This document shows, piece by piece, positions 31,583 through 40,466 of a DNA stretch of 42,568 nucleotides. The first letter of the stretch is position 1; each line of letters begins with the position of its first letter. Under the pieces are notes generated by a model. The model worked only from the letters and a program-made list of their open reading frames with translations, ran no database searches and was not told the origin of the DNA. The stretch is from contig PWTE01000383.1 in assembly GCA_003563915.1 (NCBI GenBank), positions 1 through 42,568 on the forward strand. Reading direction: 5' to 3'. The stretch is from Nitriliruptoraceae bacterium. GTDB taxonomy: Bacteria > Actinomycetota > Nitriliruptoria > Nitriliruptorales > Nitriliruptoraceae. Position numbers and translations under genes: made by a program.

Positions 31583-32275
31583 TCAGCCGGCGGCCAGGGT
31601 CTGTGCCAGCGCATCCAGCTGCGCCATCGGGATCATCCCCGCGTTACGTGCGACGATCCGGCCGTCCGCGTCGATGGCCACCCAGTAGGGGGTCGCCGGC
31701 AGACCGTAGGTCGAAGCGACCGTGGAACGGGTGTCGTCGACCAGGACCGGACCGGGGAACCCGACCTCCTCGAACCAGTCCTGGGGTGGCCAGTTCGGAC
31801 GACCGGCATCCAGGGAGGTCGCGACGGCGATCAGGTCGACCTCGGCGGGCAGTCGCCCATCCTCGATCCAGGCGGTGACCTCCGGGAGCTCCTGCTGACA
31901 TGCCGGGCACCACGAGGCCATGAAGGTGACCAGCTGGGCGCGTCCGGGTGCTCCGATCTCGACCGGCGTACCGTCGAAGTCCTCGCCCCGGACGACCGGA
32001 GCCGCATCACCCACCGCCGGGTCCGCGGCGGGGTCGCCCTCGAGCACCGGGAGCGCGTCGCCCCGGACCTGGACGTCCCTGGCGACGTCGCTGGTCGACA
32101 GTGCCGAACCGGACTCCCCGGCCGACAGGACCGCGATCACGATCGCGATGAGCAGCACCCCGATCCCGGCGGCGACCATGACGATGCGCTGACGCCGCTC
32201 TGCGGCGCGCTTGGCCTCGGCACGTGGGTTCGGACGCCCCTTGGGGGCGGTAGAGGGTCGTGATGTGGATCCCAC
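31583..32275 (-). CDS. Membrane-anchored TlpA/ResA-type thiol-disulfide oxidoreductase
   Basis: 230 residues. A basic cytoplasmic head and one helix (about 31-51) anchor an extracytoplasmic thioredoxin fold with the active site WCPAC (C123, C126) and the cis-Pro segment LPATPYW. The GTG has AAGGAG about 6 nt upstream. It lies 15 bp after the DsbB-like gene, so the two probably form a disulfide exchange pair: one oxidises or reduces substrates outside the membrane, the other recycles it through quinone. Whether it acts as an oxidase or reductant is not visible. Confidence 0.9.
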   Translation of the reverse strand: MGSTSRPSTAPKGRPNPRAEAKRAAERRQRIVMVAAGIGVLLIAIVIAVLSAGESGSALSTSDVARDVQVRGDALPVLEGDPAADPAVGDAAPVVRGEDFDGTPVEIGAPGRAQLVTFMASWCPACQQELPEVTAWIEDGRLPAEVDLIAVATSLDAGRPNWPPQDWFEEVGFPGPVLVDDTRSTVASTYGLPATPYWVAIDADGRIVARNAGMIPMAQLDALAQTLAAG

Positions 32276-32290
32276 GGGAGCTCCTTGTGG

Positions 32291-32860
32291 TCACTCGGGG
32301 CGGGTCGAGCCGAGCGGGTCGGCGGCGTCCGTCATCTCGTCTTCGTCCGGGGTGGGAGCCGGGGTGTTCCTACCCACCAGGCTCAGGACGATGATGGCGA
32401 GGAACCCGATCCCGGCCATCATCGGCAGGGTCAGGATCCCGAACTCCTCCACCCACCGCAGCGAGCAGGGTGCGGCAGGGTCGCACATACCGCCCAGAGC
32501 AGGCCGTCGTTCGATCGCGACGTGCCAGGCGCTGAAGAGGGTCCCGATGGCGGCGATCGGGACCGCGGTGCGCCACACCTGAGGGTCGCGACGCCACGCG
32601 GCGATGCCGAGCACGACCACCAGGGGGTACATCGCGATCCGCTGGTACCAGCACAGCTCGCACGGGGGGTAACCCGCGACCTCCGACATGAACAACGACC
32701 CGACCGTGGCGGTCACGGCGATCGCGGTCGCCAGCGGCAGGGCCACGTCGGACAACCACCGCGGGACCCGGCCACGCACGAGCACGACCAAGCCGACGAC
32801 GGCCACGGCGAGCGCGACCAGCGTCAGGACGCCGGTCAGCCGTTCGACGATCGCGACCAC
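32291..32860 (-). CDS. DsbB/BdbC-family disulfide bond formation membrane protein
   Basis: 189 residues, four membrane helices plus an extra N-terminal one. The DsbB signature PPCELCWYQRIAMYPL gives the first redox pair (C67, C70), and the second loop gives C126 and C132 in GGMCDPAAPCSLRW. It would pass electrons from thiols to menaquinone. In high-GC Gram-positives the task is more often done by VKOR, so a DsbB/BdbC protein is notable. GTG start with GGAGAA upstream. The 188-bp gap before it (32861-33048) shows nothing recognisable. Confidence 0.92.
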   Translation of the reverse strand: MVAIVERLTGVLTLVALAVAVVGLVVLVRGRVPRWLSDVALPLATAIAVTATVGSLFMSEVAGYPPCELCWYQRIAMYPLVVVLGIAAWRRDPQVWRTAVPIAAIGTLFSAWHVAIERRPALGGMCDPAAPCSLRWVEEFGILTLPMMAGIGFLAIIVLSLVGRNTPAPTPDEDEMTDAADPLGSTRPE

Positions 32861-33048
32861 GAGGTTCTCCGGAGGGTTCGAGGTTGGGCGTCACGGCCAC
32901 GGCAACGGACCCGCAGGTCAGGACGGGCGGGTCGGTCATCACCGGGAGGGTGGGCCACCCTGGTCAGGTAGGCGTAGGGCCGAAGGACACCTCTCTTCCG
33001 ACAGTCGGTCGTCCGGACACCGCTGCGGGTTCCCGCCGAGGGCGGGAC

Positions 33049-33603
33049 TCACCCGGGGTCGGTGCCCTGGTCCGGCTCTCGCCGCCCCTCCAGCTTGCCG
33101 ACCACGATGACGACATCGTGCACCGATCGTGCACCGATGGCACGTTCCACGTTGGCGCGCAGCTGCGGGATCATGTAGCGCAACTGGGTCGCCCAGACCT
33201 GGCTCTCTGCGCGGATCGTGAGCACGCCCCGGACCAGCTTGAGCGGCTCGCAGCGTTGTGCGAGCTCCGACCCGACGATCGCCTCCCATCGCGCCCAGGC
33301 CGAGGCTCCGCGCAGCCGCTCGTCCCATCCCCGCCGGCGTACGAGCTCCTGCAGGGTCTCGTCGAGGGAGGACGGCGCACGCACCCGGACCAGAGCGTCG
33401 GTCTGCTCCTCGGCGACGGTCCAGTCCTCATCGTCGGGTGGGGAGGGATCGAACGTGGCCCGCTCGGCGCGGGCGCGGGCCCGGGCCTGCTGGGCGCGTT
33501 TGCGCTCGTAGAGCCGCTCGTCACGGTCGGCGGCACCGGCCCGTCGATCGTCCGCCACCCGATCGCGGTGGCTGTTGGGACGTCCTCGACCGGACGCGTT
33601 CAC
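33049..33603 (-). CDS. DUF721 (DciA-like) protein
   Basis: 184 residues. The N-terminal half is charged and Ala/Arg-rich, probably a coiled coil; the DUF721 domain occupies about 85-165 (LQELVRRRGWDERLRGASAWARWEAIVGSELAQRCEP...GVLTIRAESQVWATQLRYMIPQL). The Trp-rich motif and the KH-like fold match DciA, the ancestral loader or partner of the replicative helicase DnaB. It follows recF with a 4-bp overlap, the usual actinobacterial place (Rv0004-like). Confidence 0.9.
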   Translation of the reverse strand: MNASGRGRPNSHRDRVADDRRAGAADRDERLYERKRAQQARARARAERATFDPSPPDDEDWTVAEEQTDALVRVRAPSSLDETLQELVRRRGWDERLRGASAWARWEAIVGSELAQRCEPLKLVRGVLTIRAESQVWATQLRYMIPQLRANVERAIGARSVHDVVIVVGKLEGRREPDQGTDPG

Positions 33604-34793
33604 GCCGCACCTTCCACGGACGGGTCGGTCCGGCGGGGCACCAGTCGTGTCCGGCCTGCCTCGATGCGTACGTCCACGCGCGGTCCTGCGAGGGGTACGT
33701 CCGCCTCGACCGCCGCGCTGACGAGTGTCTGATCGAACCCGTCACAGGCGGTTGCCAGCCGTGCCCGCCGCGTCTCGTCGAGCTCGGCGAACACGTCGTC
33801 CAGGATCACGATCGGGCGGTCGCCGACCTCGGACAGCAGCTGCGAGGTGGCGAGCTTCAGGGCCAACGCAAGCGACCAGGCCTCACCCTGTGAGGAGTAG
33901 CCGCGCGCCGGCAGGTCACCGATGGTCAGGTCGAGGTCGTCCCGATGGGGTCCGACGAGGGTCTGTGCACGTGCGACCTCATCACCCTGGCGCTCATCGA
34001 ACGCCGCGCGGAGCGCCGCGACGATCGGGGCCAGGTCGGGGACCGGATCGTGGCCCTCACCCTGCCCGGCCACGGCGCCGAGCTGGCCTGCGCTCGACCG
34101 GTAGGTCAGACCGACCGGTTCCGGTCGGTCGGCCAGGTCGCGGTAGGAACGATCGACGGGGCCCGCCAGGGTGTGCACCGCAGCGATCCTGGCCGCGGTG
34201 ATCTGCGCGCCATGACGCACCAGCTGTTCGGTCCACTCCTGGAGCGTCGCCGCAGCGGCAGCGCGCCCCTCGCCCGATGACGCCCGGACCTGCTTCAGCA
34301 GCTGGTTGCGTTGCCGCAGCGCACGGTCGTACTCGGACCTGGCCGCAGCGAAGGCGGGCCGCCGTTGCGCCAACAGGTCGTCGAGGAAACGCCGCCGCTC
34401 GCTGGGATCGCCGCGGACGATGGCGAGGTCCTCGGGCGCGAACATGACCGCACGCAGGACACCCGACGCGTCCGCCGCCCGACGGACATCCTGCCCGTCG
34501 ACGCGGGTGCGGGTCCGCCGCCCGGTCCCCACCTCCAGCTCGAGGGTGCGCCGCCGTCCTTCGTCGCTGACCATCTCGCAGCGGATCACCCCCAGGTCGG
34601 TCCCGGCCCGCACCAGTGGACCGTCACCCGCCACACGGTGCGAGCCACCGCTCGCGGCCCGGTAGATCGCCTCCAGCAGGTTGGTCTTGCCCTGTGCATT
34701 GGGCCCGACCAGGACGGTCACCCCCTGGAGCAGGTCGAGCGCGGCATGGTCGTACGAGCGCACGTCCGACAGCTCGAGCCGTCGCAACCACAC
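33600..34793 (-). CDS. recF: DNA replication and repair protein RecF
   Basis: 397 residues from the GTG at 34793, for which GGAGGCGAAGG lies about 3-10 nt upstream; a GTG at 34811 would turn that site into coding sequence. SMC-like ATPase: Walker A GPNAQGKT (30-37), coiled-coil-like middle, signature region GYSSQGEAWSLALALK, Walker B RPIVILDDVFAELD. RecF with RecO and RecR loads RecA at gaps during repair of stalled forks. Ordered dnaA-dnaN-recF as in most bacteria. A C-terminal extension after the last conserved block is short and basic. Confidence 0.96.
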   Translation of the reverse strand: MWLRRLELSDVRSYDHAALDLLQGVTVLVGPNAQGKTNLLEAIYRAASGGSHRVAGDGPLVRAGTDLGVIRCEMVSDEGRRRTLELEVGTGRRTRTRVDGQDVRRAADASGVLRAVMFAPEDLAIVRGDPSERRRFLDDLLAQRRPAFAAARSEYDRALRQRNQLLKQVRASSGEGRAAAAATLQEWTEQLVRHGAQITAARIAAVHTLAGPVDRSYRDLADRPEPVGLTYRSSAGQLGAVAGQGEGHDPVPDLAPIVAALRAAFDERQGDEVARAQTLVGPHRDDLDLTIGDLPARGYSSQGEAWSLALALKLATSQLLSEVGDRPIVILDDVFAELDETRRARLATACDGFDQTLVSAAVEADVPLAGPRVDVRIEAGRTRLVPRRTDPSVEGAA

Positions 34794-34827
34794 GGACCTT
34801 CGCCTCCCCACCTGACCTGACAGCGTG

Positions 34828-35940
34828 TCAGCTGACCCGCATCGGCATGAGCAGGTAGGTCAGGTCGTCCACCTGTCCGTCATCGGCATGCGGCTTGAGG
34901 ACCGCCGGTTTCAGGCCGTCCCGCAGTTCGATCCTGATGTGCTCGGTGCCGCTGGCCTCGAGCCCGGAGAGCAGGAACGCCGGGTTGAACGCGATGGTCA
35001 ACCCCTCACCCTCGATCCGCGCAGGCAGGGCCTCCGCGGCGTCCCCCATCTCCTGGTTGGATGCCTGCAGATCCACCGACTCGTCACCGAAGGTCAGGCT
35101 GACCGGCGTGTTGGCCTGACCCATCGCGACGATGGCGACCCGCTGCAACGCCTCGACCAGGGCCGCGCGTTCGACGACGACCGAGGTCTCATGGGCCTCC
35201 GGGAGCAGCGCGCGGTAGTTCGGGAACGACCCCTCGATCAGCTTCGTGGTCAGCCGGCGGTCCCCGAACAGGAACGAAGCCTGCCCTTCCTCCAGGACGA
35301 CGGTGACGCTGCCACCCACCTCCGACGCCGCTTTCGCGGCCTCCTGCAGCGACCGTGCCGGCACCAACGCGGTTCCCTCGACCGCTTCGTCGAAGGTCAA
35401 CGAGCGGACCGCCAGCCGGTAGCTGTCGGTGGCGGCAGCGGTGAGCGTGCCATCCGCCGCCTCGAGGTTGACACCGGTGAGGACCGGACGGCCTTCGTCG
35501 CTCGCCGCAGCCCGGGCGACCTGGGAGACCAGCCGCGCGAAGGCGTCGGCCTTGACCACTCCCTGCGCGGCCTCCTCACCGGGGGAAGCCAGCGTCGGGA
35601 AGTCCTCGACCTGCATGCCTCGGACGTGGAAGGTGGCGCGGCCACAGGTGATCTCGATCTGGTCGGTCTCCACCGACAGTTCCACGGGAGCGTCGGGGAA
35701 GCGTGCCACCAGTTGAGCGAGCAACCGACCCGGCAGCAGGACACGCCCAGGTTGATCGATCTGCACGGGGATCGATATCTCCGCGGAGACCTCGAGATCC
35801 GTGGCGCGGCAGACCAGCTTGCCATCAGCTGCCTCGAGGTAGACGCCGGACAGGGCGGGTAGTGACACCCGGGTCCCGACCGTGCGGGTGGCCCAGGAGA
35901 TCGCCTCGGCGAACTCCGCTCGTTCAGCACGTAGCTTCAC
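34828..35940 (-). CDS. dnaN: DNA polymerase III beta sliding clamp
   Basis: 370 residues, three DnaN domains. Start is the GTG at 35940 with GAGGAG about 7 nt upstream, giving MKLRAERAEFAEAISWATR. Conserved segments include LPALSGVYLEAADGKLVCRATDLEVS, RPVLTGVNLEAADGTLTAAATDSYRLA and the C-terminus DLTYLLMPMRV. The clamp encircles DNA and tethers polymerase III. Separated from dnaA by oriC and 34 bp from recF. Confidence 0.97.
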   Translation of the reverse strand: MKLRAERAEFAEAISWATRTVGTRVSLPALSGVYLEAADGKLVCRATDLEVSAEISIPVQIDQPGRVLLPGRLLAQLVARFPDAPVELSVETDQIEITCGRATFHVRGMQVEDFPTLASPGEEAAQGVVKADAFARLVSQVARAAASDEGRPVLTGVNLEAADGTLTAAATDSYRLAVRSLTFDEAVEGTALVPARSLQEAAKAASEVGGSVTVVLEEGQASFLFGDRRLTTKLIEGSFPNYRALLPEAHETSVVVERAALVEALQRVAIVAMGQANTPVSLTFGDESVDLQASNQEMGDAAEALPARIEGEGLTIAFNPAFLLSGLEASGTEHIRIELRDGLKPAVLKPHADDGQVDDLTYLLMPMRVS

Positions 35941-36376
35941 GACGTTGCTCCTCGTCTGGGTCCACACCCTGGTGGTAGAGGTCCTGTTGTCCTACTTCTC
36001 CCGTCATCACCATCGGGGGTGTGGAGATGGTGGATAAGGGTCTGTCGGCGCAGGTCACCTCGGGTATCCGGGGCGTGGACGGCCTGTGGGTGACCAGCGT
36101 AGTTATCCCCGGCTCCGCGAACGACAAGGGTGTGCTTCCACGGATTACGATCGTGGTGCACCGCGTGTCCACGGGTTGTCCACGGGGTGGTGCGACGGTC
36201 GCCGGCTCGGTCGTCCACCGCAGACGGGCGGGTATCCACCTGATGGGCGGCGCTGTGCACGCTCGGTCCACCGAAGGTCCCCAGGGTTTCCCACAGGCTC
36301 CTGTGGATGATGTGGATAACCACAGGATGGTCGTGTGACCGACCCCGGGGTCCGAGGGGAGGTGAAGCGGGAGCGT
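35941..36376. other. oriC: Chromosomal replication origin (oriC) with DnaA boxes
   Basis: The 436-bp dnaN-dnaA gap holds no gene but many DnaA boxes. Exact consensus: TGTGGATAA at 36311-36319. One or two mismatches: TGTGGATGA 36302-36310, GGTGGATAA 36029-36037, TTATCCCCG 36103-36111, GTGTCCACG 36165-36173, TTGTCCACG 36176-36184, TCGTCCACC 36211-36219, GTATCCACC 36232-36240, TTTCCCACA 36287-36295. The TTGTCCACG form is the actinobacterial type. The gap is the normal actinobacterial origin position. I could not point to a clear AT-rich unwinding element; the region is GC-rich throughout. Confidence 0.9.
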
Positions 36377-37888
36377 TCACCCTCGTCGTGCCCGGGTCTT
36401 GATGCGGTTGGTGAGCTCCTGGACCTGGTCGTAGATCGCGCGGCGTTCCTGCATCAGGTCCGCGATCTTGGACTTGGCGTGCATCACCGTCGTGTGGTCG
36501 CGGCCACCGAACGCCTTGCCGATGCGAGGCAGTGACAGATCGGTGAGTTCACGGGTCAGGTACATCGCGATCTGTCGGGCGGTGACGAGCTGGCGGCTGC
36601 GTGACGGCGAGCACAGGTCATCGATGGTCAGCGAGAAGTGGTCGGCGACCTCCTCCATGATGACCTGGACCGAGACCTCCTGTTCACGGTCGTCGGGGAA
36701 CAGGTCCTTCAGGACCGTCTCCGCCATCTGACTGTCCGCGGCGGAACGCTGGAGGCTCGCGAAGGCCGACACGCGGATCAGCGCGCCCTCGAGCTCGCGG
36801 ATGTTCGACTGGACCTTCGAGGCGATGAGTTCGAGGACCTCGGGCTCGACCCCCAGGCGGTCGGTCTCGCACTTCTTGCGCAGGATGGCGATCCGGGTCT
36901 CGAGGTCCGGGGGTTGGACGTCGGTCATGAGTCCCCACTCGAAGCGGCTGCGCAGCCGGTCCTCGAGCTGGGCGATCTGCTTGGGAGGACGGTCGCTGGA
37001 GATGACGATCTGCTTCTCGGCGTTGTGGAGCGCGTTGAAGGTGTGGAAGAACTCCTCCTGTGTCCGTTCCGCGCGCTCCAGGAACTGGATGTCGTCGATC
37101 AGGAGGACGTCCACCTGGCGGTAGGTCTGCTGGAACGAGGTGATCCGGTCGTGGCGGATACCGTTGATGAACTCGTTCGTGAACTGCTCGGTGGTGACGT
37201 AGCGGACCTTCAGCCGCGGGTAGAGGCTACGGACGTAGTGGCCGATCGCATGCAGGAGGTGGGTCTTGCCGAGCCCGGCGCCGCCGTAGATGAACAGAGG
37301 GTTGTAGGACTTGGCGGGAGCCTCGGCGACCGCGGTCGCGGCCGCGTGGGCGAAGCGGTTGGACGAGCCGATCACGAAGTCGTCGAACGAGTACTTCGGG
37401 TTGAGTTGGGTCTCGGGCTCGACGTCCGGTTCGCGCTCGACCGGCCGCGGTTCCGGCCGCGATACCGTTGGACCCTCCGGCCGTCCGGGTGCGTGCAGCG
37501 GAACATCGTCGAGGTGCTCCCACGGTGCGGCGGGCGCATCGTCCACCACGTCCGGGATGGTGGTGGGCCGTTGCAGGCCGTCACCGTTGGTGGCTGGAGG
37601 ACCACCTCGGCCGACGGGTTCCGGGCGTGGCTGGACCGTGATGACCACGGACAGCGGGCGCCCGGCTGCTTCGGAGAGCGCGTCGCGGATGAGATCACCG
37701 CACCGCGTGTCCAGCCACTCCCGCGCGAAGGTGTGAGGGGTCGCCAGGACGACCGTGTCTTCGCTGAACCCGACGGGTTGCGTCGCGGTCAGCCACTGTC
37801 GTTGCGCCGGTGAGGAGACCGCTCCCACCACGCGTTCCAGGCTGCGGGCCCAGAGTTCCTCGAGATCCAGCGTCGACGTTCCGGCCAC
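36377..37888 (-). CDS. dnaA: Chromosomal replication initiator DnaA
   Basis: About 503 residues. Domain [15 protein letters not shown], a Pro/Glu-rich domain II linker, AAA+ domain III with Walker [14 protein letters not shown] and Walker [11 protein letters not shown], and domain IV with the box-binding segment [36 protein letters not shown]. Several starts are possible: I prefer the GTG at 37888, five nt after AGGAG; ATGs at 37903 and 37912 lie just upstream with poorly spaced sites. It binds the boxes on both sides of its own gene, so autoregulation is likely. Confidence 0.96.
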   Translation of the reverse strand: MAGTSTLDLEELWARSLERVVGAVSSPAQRQWLTATQPVGFSEDTVVLATPHTFAREWLDTRCGDLIRDALSEAAGRPLSVVITVQPRPEPVGRGGPPATNGDGLQRPTTIPDVVDDAPAAPWEHLDDVPLHAPGRPEGPTVSRPEPRPVEREPDVEPETQLNPKYSFDDFVIGSSNRFAHAAATAVAEAPAKSYNPLFIYGGAGLGKTHLLHAIGHYVRSLYPRLKVRYVTTEQFTNEFINGIRHDRITSFQQTYRQVDVLLIDDIQFLERAERTQEEFFHTFNALHNAEKQIVISSDRPPKQIAQLEDRLRSRFEWGLMTDVQPPDLETRIAILRKKCETDRLGVEPEVLELIASKVQSNIRELEGALIRVSAFASLQRSAADSQMAETVLKDLFPDDREQEVSVQVIMEEVADHFSLTIDDLCSPSRSRQLVTARQIAMYLTRELTDLSLPRIGKAFGGRDHTTVMHAKSKIADLMQERRAIYDQVQELTNRIKTRARRG

Positions 37889-38427
37889 GCTCGCTCCTGA
37901 CATCTTCCTCATCTGGTTGACCGGCGACGGGTGGTGTCGCCGACGGGCCCGCGACACCGTCGGGGCGACAGGAGCATCGCAGCAGGTCAGACCCCTTTTC
38001 CACAGGGCCTTCCACAGTGTGGATAGTGCTGCGAACCCGGTCGCTTCCGCGGTGTCGAGGCCGCCGTGGGGAAGATCCGACGTCCCGTGGCACGTGACCC
38101 CCGGTCGCGTTCCACGGTCCTCGGCCGGGACCCGTCCTGGCGCACCCACCACGGTTGGACGGGACCCGTCGGAGTTCGACGGACGATCGGGGACCGTACA
38201 CGGGTGGCGCGCGGACCCGCAAGGAGTTATCCACACCGCGCGGAGGAACAGACCCGCTTGCCCGGCCAGCGCGCGGAACGGTACTCTTCCGCGCACGTCT
38301 GACCCGCACCGTTCGCGGATCCGCGGCCCTCGGTGGCCCGCTGGCCCTTCCCGCGTCGCACCGCGGTCTCGGGACCTCGTCCCGCAACGCGTGCATCCAC
38401 CACGACCTTCCCCTAGGGGGCTTCGCC
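37889..38427. promoter_or_regulatory. dnaA-rpmH divergent regulatory region with DnaA boxes
   Basis: The gap between the divergent dnaA and rpmH genes carries an exact box TTATCCACA at 38227-38235 and near matches TTTTCCACA 37996-38004, CCTTCCACA 38008-38016 and TGTGGATAG 38018-38026. The latter group lies upstream of dnaA and could serve autoregulation or a second origin site. A CCCCTAGGGG palindrome occupies 38411-38420 just before rpmH. No gene is supported here. Confidence 0.75.
38258..38287 (+). promoter_or_regulatory. Candidate rpmH operon promoter
   Basis: TTGCCC at 38258-38263, an 18-bp spacer and TACTCT at 38282-38287 match a housekeeping -35/-10 pair (TTGNNN, TANNNT). It lies about 140 bp before rpmH. 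The exact DnaA box at 38227-38235 is 22 bp upstream of the -35. Confidence 0.55.
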
Positions 38428-38562
38428 GTGAAGCGCACCTTCCAGCCCAACAACCGCCGTCGCAAGCGCAAGCACGGGTTCCGCTCCCGGATGCGGACCC
38501 GCGCTGGGCGCTCGATCGTCAACGGCCGCCGTCGCCGCGGTCGCTCCAAGCTGTCAGCCTGA
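38428..38562 (+). CDS. rpmH: 50S ribosomal protein L34
   Basis: 44 residues, [23 protein letters not shown] to the C-terminus RGRSKLSA, the invariant L34 pattern. GTG start with GGGGG a few bases upstream. Component of the large ribosomal subunit. First gene of the rpmH-rnpA-yidD-yidC-jag run, four bases before rnpA. Confidence 0.98.
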   Translation: MKRTFQPNNRRRKRKHGFRSRMRTRAGRSIVNGRRRRGRSKLSA

Positions 38563-38566
38563 CCCG

Positions 38567-38914
38567 GTGGACCCCGCTGCTCCCGAGCGTCTCCGGGACG
38601 GCCGCGTGATCGCGGCCGTGCTGCGCGCTCGGCACCAGCGGGCCGGTCGGCTGGCTGCGGTGCACGCGCGACCCAGTGCGGACCCGGTGACGCGGGTCGC
38701 CGTCGTGGCGTCCCGACGGGTCGGTGGTGCGGTCCAACGCAACCGGGCGAAGCGGCTGCTGCGCGAGGTCTCCCGTGGGTTGCCGTGGGTGTCGAACCAC
38801 GACGTCGTCCTGGTCGCGCGGGCGGGGGCGGCCCGCTCCTCGCTCGCCGAGGTCCACAGCGAGGTCGCGGACCTGGCAGCGCAGCTCGACCTGCTCCAGG
38901 AGGTCTCGGTGTGA
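38567..38914 (+). CDS. rnpA: Ribonuclease P protein component
   Basis: 115 residues. Conserved RNP motif [18 protein letters not shown] (about 50-67) with the usual VVASRR strand before it. RnpA helps the catalytic RNA cleave the 5' leader of precursor tRNAs. Starts at GTG 38567, four bases after the rpmH stop, and its stop overlaps the yidD start. Confidence 0.96.
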   Translation: MDPAAPERLRDGRVIAAVLRARHQRAGRLAAVHARPSADPVTRVAVVASRRVGGAVQRNRAKRLLREVSRGLPWVSNHDVVLVARAGAARSSLAEVHSEVADLAAQLDLLQEVSV

Positions 38915-39186
38915 CTGCATCTGCACCTGCAGGGACCTCGCACGAGGACGTCGCGGGGCGGCGGTCGCCGCTGGCCTGGCTGCTCCTCGCCGTGGTGTGG
39001 CTGTACCGCGCGACGGGCCCCTTCCGCGCACCCCGGTGCCGTTTCCACCCCTCCTGCTCGACCTACGCCGTTGATGCCGTGCGGATGCACGGAGGGCTGC
39101 GTGGCGGCTGGCTCGCCGTACGCCGACTCGGTCGGTGCCACCCCTGGAACCCCGGGGGCGTCGATCACGTCCCCCCGAGGAAGTAG
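38911..39186 (+). CDS. yidD: YidD-family membrane protein insertion factor
   Basis: 91 residues from the GTG at 38911, which has AGGAGG 7 nt upstream and overlaps the rnpA stop. Motifs [49 protein letters not shown] are the YidD signature, with three cysteines conserved. YidD is a small membrane-associated protein thought to aid YidC-dependent insertion. An N-terminal extension of about 20 residues precedes the first conserved helix. Confidence 0.95.
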   Translation: MTASAPAGTSHEDVAGRRSPLAWLLLAVVWLYRATGPFRAPRCRFHPSCSTYAVDAVRMHGGLRGGWLAVRRLGRCHPWNPGGVDHVPPRK

Positions 39187-39192
39187 GACGCC

Positions 39193-40455
39193 GTGAGAGA
39201 CTTCTTCTCCCCCGTGCTGGAGGCCTTCGAGGCCGTCCTCGGGTTCCTGCACAACATCTTCGCGCCCATCTTCGGGGTCCACTCCTGGGGCTGGTCCATC
39301 ATCGCGCTGACGCTGGTCGTCCGTGTGCTGCTGCTGCCGCTGGCGATCAAGCAGACCCGGTCGATGCGGGCGATGCAGGCGATCCAGCCGGAGATGAAGG
39401 CCCTGCAGAAGAAGTACAAGGTCGATCGCGAGCTGATGCGCAAGGACCCGGAGCAGTACCGGGCGAAGCGCGCCAAGCTCAACGAAGAGATGATGGCGCT
39501 CTACAAGCGCGAGGGTGCGAACCCCGCGGCGAGCTGCCTCCCGCTGCTGGCCCAGGCGCCGATCTTCATCGCCCTGTTCTGGACGCTGAACCTCAGTGAC
39601 GACTTCGAGGCCGCGCCGTTCTACTTCTTCACCGACTTCGTCTCGTCGGAGTCCGCCGCCACCGGGCTCGCGGCGCAGGTGAGCCAGGCCGGCTGGCCGG
39701 GATGGATGTTGATCCTGCTGATGTCCGGGACGATGTTCTGGACCCAGAAGCAGATGCTGGCCCGTAACCGGCTGCAGCAGGGGGGCGAGAACCCCATGAT
39801 GCAGCAGCAGAAGATCCTGATGTACGGCATGCCGATCTTCCTCGCCGTGATCTCCTTCCAGTTCCCGTTGGGGATCCTCCTCTACTGGGTCACGACCAAC
39901 GTGTGGCAGGTGGCCCAGCAGGCGATCATCCTCCGCGAGGTGACCTCGGAGCAGCCGAAGCCGAGCGCGTCGGAGGACGACGGGGACGGCAGCACCACCC
40001 GGCGCTCACCCGGAGCCTCGTCGGGGACCAAGCCGGTCGCGAAGGACCCGGGATCGACGGGATCCGGGAAGGATCCGTCGGGCAAGGGGGGATCCGGGAA
40101 GGGCTCGTCGGGCAAGGGCCAGACGGGCAAGGGCCAGACGGGCAAGGGCCAGACGGGCAAGGGCCAGACGGGCAAGGGCCAGACCGAGAAGGGTTCCAAG
40201 GGGGACGGTTCCAGCAGCGGCCGCAAGCAGGGCCAGGGTCGCGCGAACGAGCCGAAGCAGCGGGGCTCCGGGTCGTCGGGGACCGACAAGAAGGGGAAAG
40301 GTTCCCGGAACGATCCGCAAGGTAAGGCACCGAAGGGTGAGGCCCAAGGGTCGTCCTCCAACGGTCAACGTCCGCGGGGTTCACGCCCCTCGAACGGTGC
40401 GGGGAAGCAGCGTCCCGTCAAGGACGATCACATCCCCCGCCGTCGCCGTCGCTGA
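39193..40455 (+). CDS. yidC: Membrane protein insertase YidC/Oxa1 with long basic repeat tail
   Basis: 420 residues. Five-helix YidC core (about 1-245) with the groove arginine R44 (TLVVRVLLLPL), the cytosolic hairpin MRAMQAIQPEMKALQKKYK, NPAASCLPLLAQAPIFIALFW, and WVTTNVWQVAQQAIIL. The Gram-positive form lacks the large periplasmic domain. The last about 170 residues are disordered, Lys/Gly/Ser-rich, and include five GKGQT repeats (307-331). A long basic tail is common in actinobacterial YidC and may bind the ribosome, but this one is long and repetitive. Six bases after yidD. Confidence 0.97.
   Translation: MRDFFSPVLEAFEAVLGFLHNIFAPIFGVHSWGWSIIALTLVVRVLLLPLAIKQTRSMRAMQAIQPEMKALQKKYKVDRELMRKDPEQYRAKRAKLNEEMMALYKREGANPAASCLPLLAQAPIFIALFWTLNLSDDFEAAPFYFFTDFVSSESAATGLAAQVSQAGWPGWMLILLMSGTMFWTQKQMLARNRLQQGGENPMMQQQKILMYGMPIFLAVISFQFPLGILLYWVTTNVWQVAQQAIILREVTSEQPKPSASEDDGDGSTTRRSPGASSGTKPVAKDPGSTGSGKDPSGKGGSGKGSSGKGQTGKGQTGKGQTGKGQTGKGQTEKGSKGDGSSSGRKQGQGRANEPKQRGSGSSGTDKKGKGSRNDPQGKAPKGEAQGSSSNGQRPRGSRPSNGAGKQRPVKDDHIPRRRRR
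40111..40185 (+). repeat. Five 15-bp tandem repeats inside yidC
   Basis: Near-perfect copies of GGCAAGGGCCAGACG start at 40111, 40126, 40141, 40156 and 40171; the last copy differs in its final base. They encode the GKGQT array. The low divergence points to recent slippage or recombination, so the copy number may vary between strains. Confidence 0.95.
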
Positions 40456-40466
40456 AAGGCAGCGTC

